Source: Xanthobacteraceae bacterium (lineage in GTDB: Bacteria; Pseudomonadota; Alphaproteobacteria; Rhizobiales; Xanthobacteraceae). Taken from it: a stretch of DNA of 35,320 nt. Of the stretch, positions 23,993 to 31,306 are shown one piece after another. The stretch is from assembly GCA_030038995.1 (NCBI GenBank), contig JASHQS010000155.1, positions 1 to 35,320 on the forward strand, written 5' to 3'. Below the pieces are notes generated by a model. That model made no database searches. It had not been told where the DNA came from and saw only the letters and a program-made list of their open reading frames with translations. The position numbers and the translations under genes are program-made. The stretch's first letter is position 1; the number at the start of each line of letters is the position of its first letter.

Positions 23993-25348
23993 ATGGGATC
24001 GGGAGGAAATAAGAACAATCGTTCCGTTACGCGGCGAAGCTTCCTTAAAGCATCAGGCGCCATTGGCGGCGCCGCCGGATTGGCGCCCGTCCTTTCGGCG
24101 CCGTTCGTGTCACGCGCGGTGGCTGATAACAAATCGCTGTCGATCGTGCAGTGGAGTCACTTCGTTCCCGCATACGACACGTGGTTCGATAAATTCGCCA
24201 AGGACTGGGGCGACAAGAACAAGATCGCGGTCACGGTCGACCACGTCCCGGTGCAAGACGTTCCCGCACGCGCGGCGGCGGAGGTCTCGGCACAATCGGG
24301 ACACGACCTTTTCGGGTTCAACGGCTCCGGCGGCGCGCATCTCTACCGCAAGTTCTTCATCAACCTCGCCGATCTCGTGAAGGAGACCGAGAAAAAGTTC
24401 GGTCAGGTCACTACAATCGGCAAGCAACTCGGCTACAACGCGGACGACGGATCCTGGTCGGCCTTCCCCGATTTCTACATCAACTTCCCGGGCATGTACC
24501 AAAAGAGCCTGTGGGACGGGATCGGGATGAAGCCCGATACGTGGGATAACCTGCGCATCGGCGGCGCCAAGCTGAAGGCGAAAGGCAAGCCGGTCGGCAT
24601 CTCGCTCGGCCACAGCAACGATCCGAGCACGACGTGGCGCGGCCTGTTGTGGAGCTACGGCGGCGCCATTCAGGACGCGGCCGGCAAGAAAGTCGTCCTC
24701 GACAGCAAGGAAGCTATCGAGGCGGCCAAGTTCGTCGCCGCGCTCTACAAGGAGGCGATGACGCCGGAAGTGCTGTCCTGGAACGATTCCAGCAACAACC
24801 AGTACCTCGCCTCCGGCGTCGCCTCCTACATCGTCAACCCGATCTCGGCTTACCGGACGATCCAGCAGTCCAACAAGAAGCTGGCCGACGACATCTTCGT
24901 CATCGAGCCGCCGAAGGGCCCGGCAAAACAGATCATGGGTGCGGCTTCCGAATTCTACGGCATCTGGAAATTCGCCAAGAACAAGGAAGCGGCGCTCGAG
25001 TTCTTGAAGTATTACCGCGACCACTGGCCGGAAGCCTTCAAGGCGAGCGAGGGCTACAACAATCCTTGCTTCGCCAATCTCGTGCCCAAGCCGATGCCGA
25101 TCCTGGCGAACGATCCGACGTCGACTCCGCCCACCAAGATGGCGATCCTGCAGGACTCCGACAAGTGGTCTGCCATTCCCGGCTATCCCGGGCCGGCCAC
25201 GCCCGCGACCGACGAAATCTACTATGCCTTCATTCTCAACGATATGATGACGAAGACGGCAACGGGCCAATCGAGCGCGGAAGATTCGGTCAAAATGGCG
25301 ACGCAGCGATGCGAAGCCATCTTCAGGAAGTGGGCCCGCAGGACCTGA
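23993..25348 (+). CDS. Sugar-type ABC transporter substrate-binding protein, Tat-exported
   Basis: The 451-residue protein starts at the ATG at 23993, seven bases after AGGAG. The N-terminus carries a strong twin-arginine signal, TRRSFLKASG (13-22), and a hydrophobic stretch up to about residue 44 (RAVADNKS). The mature part is a family-1 extracellular solute-binding protein (SBP_bac_1), as used for sugars, polyols or glycerol phosphate: LSIVQWSHFVPAYDTW at the start, SAFPDFYINFPGMYQKSLWD, and GVASYIVNPISAYRTIQ in the second lobe. The exact substrate cannot be read from sequence. It opens a four-gene plus-strand importer operon ending at 28302. A strong hairpin follows directly. Confidence 0.88.
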   Translation: MGSGGNKNNRSVTRRSFLKASGAIGGAAGLAPVLSAPFVSRAVADNKSLSIVQWSHFVPAYDTWFDKFAKDWGDKNKIAVTVDHVPVQDVPARAAAEVSAQSGHDLFGFNGSGGAHLYRKFFINLADLVKETEKKFGQVTTIGKQLGYNADDGSWSAFPDFYINFPGMYQKSLWDGIGMKPDTWDNLRIGGAKLKAKGKPVGISLGHSNDPSTTWRGLLWSYGGAIQDAAGKKVVLDSKEAIEAAKFVAALYKEAMTPEVLSWNDSSNNQYLASGVASYIVNPISAYRTIQQSNKKLADDIFVIEPPKGPAKQIMGAASEFYGIWKFAKNKEAALEFLKYYRDHWPEAFKASEGYNNPCFANLVPKPMPILANDPTSTPPTKMAILQDSDKWSAIPGYPGPATPATDEIYYAFILNDMMTKTATGQSSAEDSVKMATQRCEAIFRKWARRT

Positions 25349-25356
25349 TATTTCAT

Positions 25357-25389
25357 GCCCGGACCGCCTTCCGGTAGCACGGTCCGGGC
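25357..25389 (+). terminator. Intercistronic hairpin between binding protein and ATPase genes
   Basis: GCCCGGACCG (25357-25366) and CGGTCCGGGC (25380-25389) form a perfect 10-bp stem with a 13-base loop, eight bases after the binding-protein stop. No T-run follows, so full termination is doubtful. Such hairpins after binding-protein genes often stabilise or attenuate the message so that the binding protein is made in excess over the membrane parts; that role is inferred from position. Confidence 0.55.
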
Positions 25390-25482
25390 CTGCCGGTTCT
25401 ACCGGTCAAGCGGAGTGATATAATGCCGCTCTGCCGAAAGGGGTCGGCGGGCGGATCATTGCGTTGAATTCCGGGAGGTTGA

Positions 25483-26508
25483 ATGGCTGCGGTCGCGACC
25501 AGGGACATCGTCAAGAAATTCGGCGAGGTCACCGCCGTAAACGGCATCTCGCTTAACGTACCGAACGGTGAATTCATGGTTTTGCTCGGGCCGTCGGGCT
25601 GCGGCAAGACCACGTTCCTGCGCATCATCTGCGGGCTCGAGCGGCAGACCAGCGGCGATCTTCTGATCGGCGGCGACCTCGTCAACGACATACCGCCCCG
25701 CGCGCGCGGCGTGGCGATGATGTTTCAGAGCTACGGGCTCTATCCACATTTCACGGTCCGCCACAACATCGCCTTTCCGCTGAAGACGCAGGGCGTTCCT
25801 CGCGCGGAAATCGGCAGGAAAGTCGAATGGGCCTCGCAGTTGCTCGGCATCGGTCATCTGCTCGACCGGCGGCCGCGTCAGCTCTCGGGCGGCGAGCGCC
25901 AGCGGGTTGCGCTCGCGCGGGCGCTGGTGCGCCAGCCGACCGCGCTGTTGCTCGACGAGCCGCTTTCGAATCTCGACGCCAAATTGCGCACCTCTGCCCG
26001 CCAGGAGATCAAGCAGTTCCAGCAGCGCGTGGGCGTCACCACCGTCTACGTGACGCACGACCAGGTCGAAGCCATGGGCATGGGCGACCGCATCGCCGTC
26101 ATCGACCGCGGCCAGGTGCGCCAGGTGGGGACGCCGTCGGAAATCTACGACAACCCCGCCGATCGCTTCGTCGCCACCTTCGTCGGCGCCCCGCCGATGA
26201 ACATCGTCGCGCGCAATGGCAGCTATCTCGGATTCCGCCCGGAGAATTTCCTGCCCAAGGACATGGTCAAGGATGCCGCTTTCACCGAATTCCAGTTCCG
26301 CGTCGACCGTTCGGAATATCTCGGCTCCGAGCGCATCGTCTACGGGGTGCTGGAAGGCTTCGATGCGAAGGAAGTGGTCACGGCGAAACTTCCTCCGGCG
26401 CACGTCGCCGAGGAGTGGATCCGGCCCGGCGAGTGGCATCCCTTCGCCGTGCGCGATGCCGCGCTGCGCCATTTCGACAACGACGGCAAGCGGACGAGCC
26501 GCCGCTAG
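25483..26508 (+). CDS. Sugar-type ABC transporter ATP-binding protein (MalK/UgpC-like)
   Basis: The 341-residue protein starts with ATG at 25483 after GGGAGG. Walker A is GPSGCGKTT (36-44), the Q-loop lies in MMFQSYGLYPHFTV, the signature is LSGGERQR (134-141), and Walker B with catalytic Glu is LLLDEPLSNLDAKLR. The switch His is in VTHDQVEAMGMGDR. After residue 240 a MalK-type C-terminal regulatory OB region follows (GFRPENF, then EYLGSERIVYG), slightly shorter than in classical MalK. It should drive import with the two permeases downstream; the first of these starts 14 bp later. Confidence 0.9.
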   Translation: MAAVATRDIVKKFGEVTAVNGISLNVPNGEFMVLLGPSGCGKTTFLRIICGLERQTSGDLLIGGDLVNDIPPRARGVAMMFQSYGLYPHFTVRHNIAFPLKTQGVPRAEIGRKVEWASQLLGIGHLLDRRPRQLSGGERQRVALARALVRQPTALLLDEPLSNLDAKLRTSARQEIKQFQQRVGVTTVYVTHDQVEAMGMGDRIAVIDRGQVRQVGTPSEIYDNPADRFVATFVGAPPMNIVARNGSYLGFRPENFLPKDMVKDAAFTEFQFRVDRSEYLGSERIVYGVLEGFDAKEVVTAKLPPAHVAEEWIRPGEWHPFAVRDAALRHFDNDGKRTSRR

Positions 26509-26522
26509 GGGGCATTTCGCCA

Positions 26523-27452
26523 ATGGTCGCAATCGCCGATTCAGTCCCCAAGCCGGTCGCGCGCTTCCGGTTCATCCTCGACCGGCGCAACGTGCTCGGC
26601 TCGATCATGATCGCTCCGGCGATCCTCTACGTGCTGTTGCTGGTCGGCGTGCCGTTCCTGATGGCGGTGTATTACTCGCTCAGCGCCTACACGATCTACG
26701 ATCCCTCGTGGAGCTTCGTCGGTCTGGCGAATTTCGAAGATGTCGTGCAAGACCCCGTGTTCCAGCAGACGCTTTACAACACTTTCATCTTCACCTTCGG
26801 GTCGCAGATGCTCGGCCTCATCCTCGGCAAGTTCGGCGCGCTGGTGCTGCTGCGGCCGTTTCCGGGCCGCAAGTTCGTGCGCGCGCTGGTCATATTGCCC
26901 TGGGCGGTGCCAATCGCGCTCGCCACGGTCGCCTGGCAATGGATGTTCGATTCGCTTTACAGCGTCATCAACTGGACGCTGATCGCGCTTGGCGTCGTCA
27001 CCCGTTCGCAGGCGCCAAACTGGCTCGGCACGCCGCATCTGGCAATGCTGTCGGTGATCGTCGTCAATGCCTGGCGTTTCTTTCCGTTCGCGATCGTCAT
27101 TTTCCTCGCCGGCATCACCGCGGTTCCACAGGACGTGCTCGACGCGGCGACCGTCGACGGCGCCGGCTTCTGGCGTCGCAACTATCAGATCATCATGCCG
27201 ATGATTCTGCCGATTGTGGCCATCGGTCTCGTCTTCGGCATCGTGTTCACCTTTACGGATCTTTCCATCGTCTTCCTGATGACCATGGGCGGCCCGGTGG
27301 GCGCGACCTCGGTCCTCGGCTTCGCGGGTTTCCAGACCGGCATCGTCTCCGGCGACGTGTCGCATGGCGCCGCCATTTCGCTGTTCATGCTGCCGGTGTT
27401 GTTCATTGTCGTTGTCGCGATGTTGCGCTTTATCAGGCGGCGGGAGGTCTGA
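26523..27452 (+). CDS. Sugar-type ABC transporter permease (MalF/UgpA-like)
   Basis: The 309-residue protein starts at the ATG at 26523 (MVAIADSVPKPVARFRF). It has six membrane segments: one near 25-48 (IMIAPAILYVLLLVGVPFLMAVYYS) and the rest from about 85 to 300. The EAA loop, DAATVDGAGFWRRNYQIIMP, lies between late segments and docks on the ATPase. YYSLSAYTIYDPSWSFVGLANFEDV is the usual MalF-family opening. It forms the translocation path with the next gene, whose start is one base after this stop. Confidence 0.9.
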   Translation: MVAIADSVPKPVARFRFILDRRNVLGSIMIAPAILYVLLLVGVPFLMAVYYSLSAYTIYDPSWSFVGLANFEDVVQDPVFQQTLYNTFIFTFGSQMLGLILGKFGALVLLRPFPGRKFVRALVILPWAVPIALATVAWQWMFDSLYSVINWTLIALGVVTRSQAPNWLGTPHLAMLSVIVVNAWRFFPFAIVIFLAGITAVPQDVLDAATVDGAGFWRRNYQIIMPMILPIVAIGLVFGIVFTFTDLSIVFLMTMGGPVGATSVLGFAGFQTGIVSGDVSHGAAISLFMLPVLFIVVVAMLRFIRRREV

Positions 27453-27453
27453 C

Positions 27454-28302
27454 ATGCCCCGCGGCACTCTCACAAAGGCCCTCCAGGAAACCTCCTTCTA
27501 CGGCGCGGTCGCGTTCTTCTTTGTTCTCTCGGCCTTCCCGTTCTATTGGATGGTGATCACGTCGTTCAAGACGAACGGCGACCTTTATAACGTCAGCAAC
27601 ACTCCGTTCTGGTTCAACGATCCGCCGACGCTCGAGCATTTCCGCTACCTGTTCGAGAAAACCCTGTTCGTGAGGTGGCTGCTGAACTCCCTGATCATCG
27701 GCGTCTGCGTCACCGCCATCACCCTCGTCACTGCGCTGCCGGCCGCCTACAGCCTCGCGCGAATGACCGGCCGCAATGGCGAGGCCCTGGGGATCGGCAT
27801 CTTTCTCACCTACCTCGTGCCGCCGACGCTCCTGTTCCTGCCATTGTCCCGGGTGATGGCGGGGCTGGGCCTGCAGAACTCGATGTGGTCGCTGGTCGTC
27901 GTTTATCCGACCTTTACCATCCCGTTCTGCACCTGGCTCTTGATGGGATTCTTCAAGGCCCTGCCGGTCGAGATCGAAGAGGCCGCGATCGTCGACGGCT
28001 GCAACCTGTTCGGCGCCTTCGTCAAGATGGCGATCCCGCTGTCGCTGCCGGGCATCCTGACGGTGGTGATCTTCACCTTCACGCTGACCTTGCAGGAGTT
28101 CGTCTACGCGTTGACCTTCATATCGGCGTCCGATCAGAAACCGATCACGCTTGGCGTGGCCACGGATCTTATCCGCGGCGATGTCTTTTACTGGGGCGAG
28201 ATCATGGCCGGCGCCTTGATCGCCAGCATCCCGGTGGCGATCGCATATAATCTGTTTCTCGATCGGTTCATCAGCGGGATTACCGGCGGCGCCGTCAAGT
28301 AG
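27454..28302 (+). CDS. Sugar-type ABC transporter permease (MalG/UgpE-like)
   Basis: The 282-residue protein starts at the ATG at 27454, inside the TGACATG junction with the previous gene and with GGGAGG just upstream; the longer in-frame ATG at 27364 lies within the previous gene. MalG-type features are FPFYWMVITSFKT near the start, SLIIGVCVTAITLVTALPAAYSLAR, and the EAA loop EIEEAAIVDGCNLFGAFVKMAIPLS. Six membrane segments are visible. It is the last gene of the importer operon; an inverted repeat about 70 bp downstream may end the transcript. Confidence 0.9.
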   Translation: MPRGTLTKALQETSFYGAVAFFFVLSAFPFYWMVITSFKTNGDLYNVSNTPFWFNDPPTLEHFRYLFEKTLFVRWLLNSLIIGVCVTAITLVTALPAAYSLARMTGRNGEALGIGIFLTYLVPPTLLFLPLSRVMAGLGLQNSMWSLVVVYPTFTIPFCTWLLMGFFKALPVEIEEAAIVDGCNLFGAFVKMAIPLSLPGILTVVIFTFTLTLQEFVYALTFISASDQKPITLGVATDLIRGDVFYWGEIMAGALIASIPVAIAYNLFLDRFISGITGGAVK

Positions 28303-28373
28303 CTTCCCGCACGCCGGCAGTATTGTACGATTTCGGCCGATCGTTCGCGTTGGTTTCTTTTCGATCAGAGAAA

Positions 28374-28436
28374 GCCGTCGATCGCGGCGGCCGCAGTGTG
28401 TTTCGAAAAGATTTTGCTGCCGTTGCGATCGACGGC
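28374..28436. repeat. Inverted repeat between convergent genes
   Basis: GCCGTCGATCGC (28374-28385) and GCGATCGACGGC (28425-28436) are perfect 12-bp inverted copies separated by 39 bases. They lie between the converging ABC operon and the SDR gene. The element could be a bidirectional terminator with a large loop or the ends of a lost mobile element; neither is proven, and the loop is long for an intrinsic terminator. Confidence 0.55.
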
Positions 28437-28485
28437 GCGACGCGGCGGGCTGAGACCCGGGCGCCGATTACTCGCGAAGCGCATT

Positions 28486-29367
28486 TCACAATTCGTCAGC
28501 GATCCACTCCGTAACCGAGCGCCGAGCCGGCGCCCAGCCGAGCGCGGCCGCCGTCTTGCCGCGCACGCGGCTGTTGGAGCCGAGCGAGAACACGGCCATG
28601 TTGCGGCCCCAGGCCGCGATCGCCTCTCCGGCGCTCCACGATTGCGGCGCGCCCAGGCCAAGCCGCGTGGCGATCGCGGCGGCGATCTCGCCAAGTGCCG
28701 CCTCGCCGCTTTCGACGTACATGAACGTGCCGGCGGGCGCTTTGGCGAGCGCCAACAGATAAAGCGCAGCGACGTCGGCGATGTGCACGTTGGACCAGCG
28801 ATTGAGCCCGCGCCCGATATAACGAACGATACCCGTGGCTTTGGCTTGGCGCAGCAGCGCGGGAATCTGTACGCTGTGCGCCGGCGGCCCCGACGCATGG
28901 CCGTAGATCATCGTGTTGCAGAGCACCACCGCGCGGATGCCGGCGGCGCCAAGCACCAGCCGGTCGATCGCGACGCGCGCCGCCTTGTCGGGCAGCGGCG
29001 CCGGCGGCGTCGCCTCGTCGAAGATCCGGTCCGACGCCTCGCCCATGGCGAGATCGGCGACGATGCTGCTGCCGCTCGAATGAATGAGCGGTTTGCCGGA
29101 ACCTGACATGGCGGCGATCAAAGCCTCGACGGCGCCGCGATGGTCGCTCGAGGCGGCATTGACCACCGCATCGGCGGCCCATGCCTCGGCCTGCAATAGG
29201 GCCGCGTCGTCGAGCGAACCGACGACAGCTTCGACGCCAAGGGCCGCAACCAGCTCGGCCTTGGTCGTGTCACGAACCAAGCCGCGCACGCGATGGCCGG
29301 CGGCGATAAGCGCGTTGGCCACCGCGCCACCGATAAAACCATTGGCGCCGGTGAGGAAGATCCGCAT
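28486..29367 (-). CDS. NAD(P)-dependent epimerase/dehydratase-like SDR (atypical)
   Basis: The 293-residue protein begins MRIFLTGANGFIGGAVANAL, a clear Rossmann GxxGxxG nucleotide site, and continues with VVGSLDD and VVNAASSDHRG as in extended SDRs. LIHSSGSSIVAD supplies the usual Ser region. Where the catalytic YxxxK is expected, the sequence reads AARVAIDRLVL, with no Tyr, so classical SDR catalysis is doubtful; NmrA-like and other atypical SDRs share this loss. The later segments NTMIYGHASGPP, RGLNRWSNVHIADVAALYLLAL and SGEAALGEIAAAI are normal for epimerase-like proteins. It is divergent from the aldo/keto reductase. Confidence 0.82.
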   Translation of the reverse strand: MRIFLTGANGFIGGAVANALIAAGHRVRGLVRDTTKAELVAALGVEAVVGSLDDAALLQAEAWAADAVVNAASSDHRGAVEALIAAMSGSGKPLIHSSGSSIVADLAMGEASDRIFDEATPPAPLPDKAARVAIDRLVLGAAGIRAVVLCNTMIYGHASGPPAHSVQIPALLRQAKATGIVRYIGRGLNRWSNVHIADVAALYLLALAKAPAGTFMYVESGEAALGEIAAAIATRLGLGAPQSWSAGEAIAAWGRNMAVFSLGSNSRVRGKTAAALGWAPARRSVTEWIADEL

Positions 29368-29600
29368 CGTTGACGCGTTCCACGTCGTTTGTCGGCGCGA
29401 CTATAGAACGACCGATCCAGCGGCCGTCCAGCGCGCGGTTCGGTCGGCGGTCAAAAGCGTCGCAAATTCATCGTGCACCCATCGATGATTGTCGCCAAGC
29501 GCCGCAAAGCGGACAAGAGGTGCGTGCACAAATGCGCAGCTTCGCGTATGTTCGGGCGTCTGCGCGCCGCGCGCGCCGGGGCGCCGGGGGGCCGGGGGAA
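29368..29600. promoter_or_regulatory. Divergent promoter region of SDR and aldo/keto reductase genes
   Basis: These 233 bp separate two divergent starts, so promoters for both must lie here. I see no convincing -35/-10 pair or operator. The frame of the aldo/keto reductase stays open back to 29370, but that part lacks family character. Confidence 0.4.
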
Positions 29601-30605
29601 ATGACGATGCAAACGCGGGTCTTCGGACGCACCGGGATGCACCTCTCGGTGCTGGGCTTCGGCTGCGGCGCGGTCGGCGGATTGATGGTGCGCGGCGATC
29701 CGCCCGACCAGGAGCGCACCGTCGCCCGGGCGATCGGCGCCGGCGTCAATTACTTCGATACCGCGGTGCAGTACGGCAACGGCGAATCGGAGAGGAATCT
29801 CGGCCGCATCCTGCAAAAGCTCAAACCGGCGGACGCGGTCGTCGGCACCAAGGTCCGGCTGCCGGCCGCCGATTTCGGCCGCATTGCCGACGCCGTGACG
29901 CAGTCGCTGGAAGGCAGCCTGGCGCGCCTGCGCCGCGACCACGTCGACATCTTTCACCTGCACAATGCCATCACCGCGAGCGGCGGTGGCGAGGCGCTCA
30001 GTACCCGACAAGTGCTCGGCGAGGTGGTGCCGGCATTCGAGCGGCTGCGGCGGCAGGGCAAGACGCGTTTCCTCGGGCTCACCGCAATCGGCGACACGGC
30101 GGCGCTGCATCAGGTGATCGACGCGCGGGCCTTCGACAGCGCTCAGGTGGTCTACAACATGCTCAATCCGTCGGCGGCCGTGGCGTTGCCGGCCAATTAT
30201 CCGGCGCAGGATTACGGACGGCTGTTCGACCGCACCAAGGCGGCCGGCGTCGGCGTCATCGGCATTCGCGTGCTTGCCGGCGGCGCGCTGTCCGGCTCGG
30301 CCGAGCGCCATCCGATTGCCAGTCCGCCGCCCGAGCCGATCGGCTCGAGCTTGAGCTACGATGCCGATCTGGAACGCGCGCGCCGTTTGCTGCCGTTGAT
30401 CCGAGACGGCTTGGCTGCGAGCCTGACCGAAGCCGCCATCCGCTTCGCGCTCTCGCATCCGGCAATGGGCACCATCCTGGTCGGCATGGCGACGCCGCAA
30501 CAGTTCGAGGATACGCTCGCCGCGGTGCAAAAGGGCCCGTTGCCGGGTGCCGCGCTCGACCGGCTTTCGGCGCTGCAGCAGGGATTCGCTGGCGAAGCAC
30601 GATGA
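29601..30605 (+). CDS. Aldo/keto reductase
   Basis: The 334-residue protein starts at the ATG at 29601 with GGGGGAA upstream; the family opening RVFGRTGMHLSVLGFGCGAVGG follows at once. The catalytic tetrad is recognisable: Asp53 in FDTAVQYG, Tyr58 in QYG, Lys84 in VGTKVRL and His121 in DIFHLHN. The C-terminal NADPH-binding part has VIGIRVLAGGALSG and later TILVGMATPQQFEDTL. It should reduce carbonyls with NADPH in the cytoplasm; substrate unknown. The family relatives are the YajO/tas-like group that act on sugars or aldehydes. It is divergent from the SDR gene; no operon partner is apparent. Confidence 0.88.
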   Translation: MTMQTRVFGRTGMHLSVLGFGCGAVGGLMVRGDPPDQERTVARAIGAGVNYFDTAVQYGNGESERNLGRILQKLKPADAVVGTKVRLPAADFGRIADAVTQSLEGSLARLRRDHVDIFHLHNAITASGGGEALSTRQVLGEVVPAFERLRRQGKTRFLGLTAIGDTAALHQVIDARAFDSAQVVYNMLNPSAAVALPANYPAQDYGRLFDRTKAAGVGVIGIRVLAGGALSGSAERHPIASPPPEPIGSSLSYDADLERARRLLPLIRDGLAASLTEAAIRFALSHPAMGTILVGMATPQQFEDTLAAVQKGPLPGAALDRLSALQQGFAGEAR

Positions 30606-30702
30606 TCAGCCGGATCGCCGACGGCGCAATGAAATGCGTTCGCGGCCGGCGCGCGATGCCGTTTCAGGCTTCGCTGAATTGTCGCGCGATCTTTGCGCGC
30701 CA

Positions 30703-30918
30703 CTACGCGTAAGGCGCGGTGCCGGGCGCCCGCACCTTGCCGGCCGAGATCGCCTCGGCCTCTTCGTCGAGCACGATGCGCTCGACATTGTAGCCGATGT
30801 CGCGGCCGTAAAAGACGTTGGTGATGTTGGGCACCGGCACGACGACGAAGCGGCCGGCATAGGCGGCGAGCGCCGTCCGGATGCGCTGCTTCACCGTGAA
30901 GCAAGGCAGCGAATTCTT
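30703..30918 (-). pseudogene. C-terminal fragment of a nucleotidyltransferase-like protein
   Basis: About 71 minus-strand residues look like true protein: NSLPCFTVKQRI, then FVVVPVPNITNVFYGRDIGYNVERIV and EAEAISAGKVRAPG, ending in a TAG at 30703. The order of a 'FTVxxRI' segment, 'VVPVPNI' and 'AISA.K(V/I)R' is what is seen in the second half of cytidylyltransferase/NMN adenylyltransferase-like proteins, where the last motif is normally ISATKIR or ISSTxxR; here the Thr is Gly. The N-terminal HxGH nucleotide-binding half is missing: upstream in the same frame the sequence becomes Arg/Pro/Gln-rich without family character. I read it as a truncated remnant; family assignment is from memory of motifs and tentative. 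Confidence 0.45.
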
Positions 30919-31045
30919 CGTATCGATGCCGCGGGTGTTGCGCTGGCGCTGCGGCAACGCGACGCCCGCGTGCGACACTGCACCATGGAGCATTCGGCGG
31001 CACGGAGCGCTTTGTTTGGCGAGGGGTGACCCCGGAGGGATCGGC

Positions 31046-31186
31046 ATGGTTACCGACGCGGTGCTTTGGCTCCTTCTCCTGGCGGCGATCGCCTTGATCA
31101 CGTGTGGCTGTCGTGCCACCCGGTCACGCCCAATGCAGCAGCCCAATGAGGGCCAGCCGCGCGACCAGCTCGACCGGGCGGCCTGA
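31046..31186 (+). CDS. Possible small membrane protein, 46 residues
   Basis: The frame begins with ATG at 31046 after a good GGAGGG (31035-31040) and encodes MVTDAVLWLLLLAAIALITC then GCRATRSRPM, ending at 31186. One hydrophobic segment (about 5-20) is followed by Cys-Gly-Cys and a polar tail rich in Gln, Asn and Arg, so a single-pass or lipid-anchored small protein is plausible; the residue before the first Cys is Thr, so a standard lipobox is not met. No relatives are known to me. Support is the ribosome site and the sharp change in composition at the start. Confidence 0.4.
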   Translation: MVTDAVLWLLLLAAIALITCGCRATRSRPMQQPNEGQPRDQLDRAA

Positions 31187-31306
31187 ACGCCTGCACCGCC
31201 GCTGTCCCGGCCGGCGGTCCGCGGAACGACGAATCGTATAGCCTGAAAAGACTCACCGGAACGTTGCCGCCCCGGCGATGGCGTTTGCGTGAGCCGCGAC
31301 GCCGGG

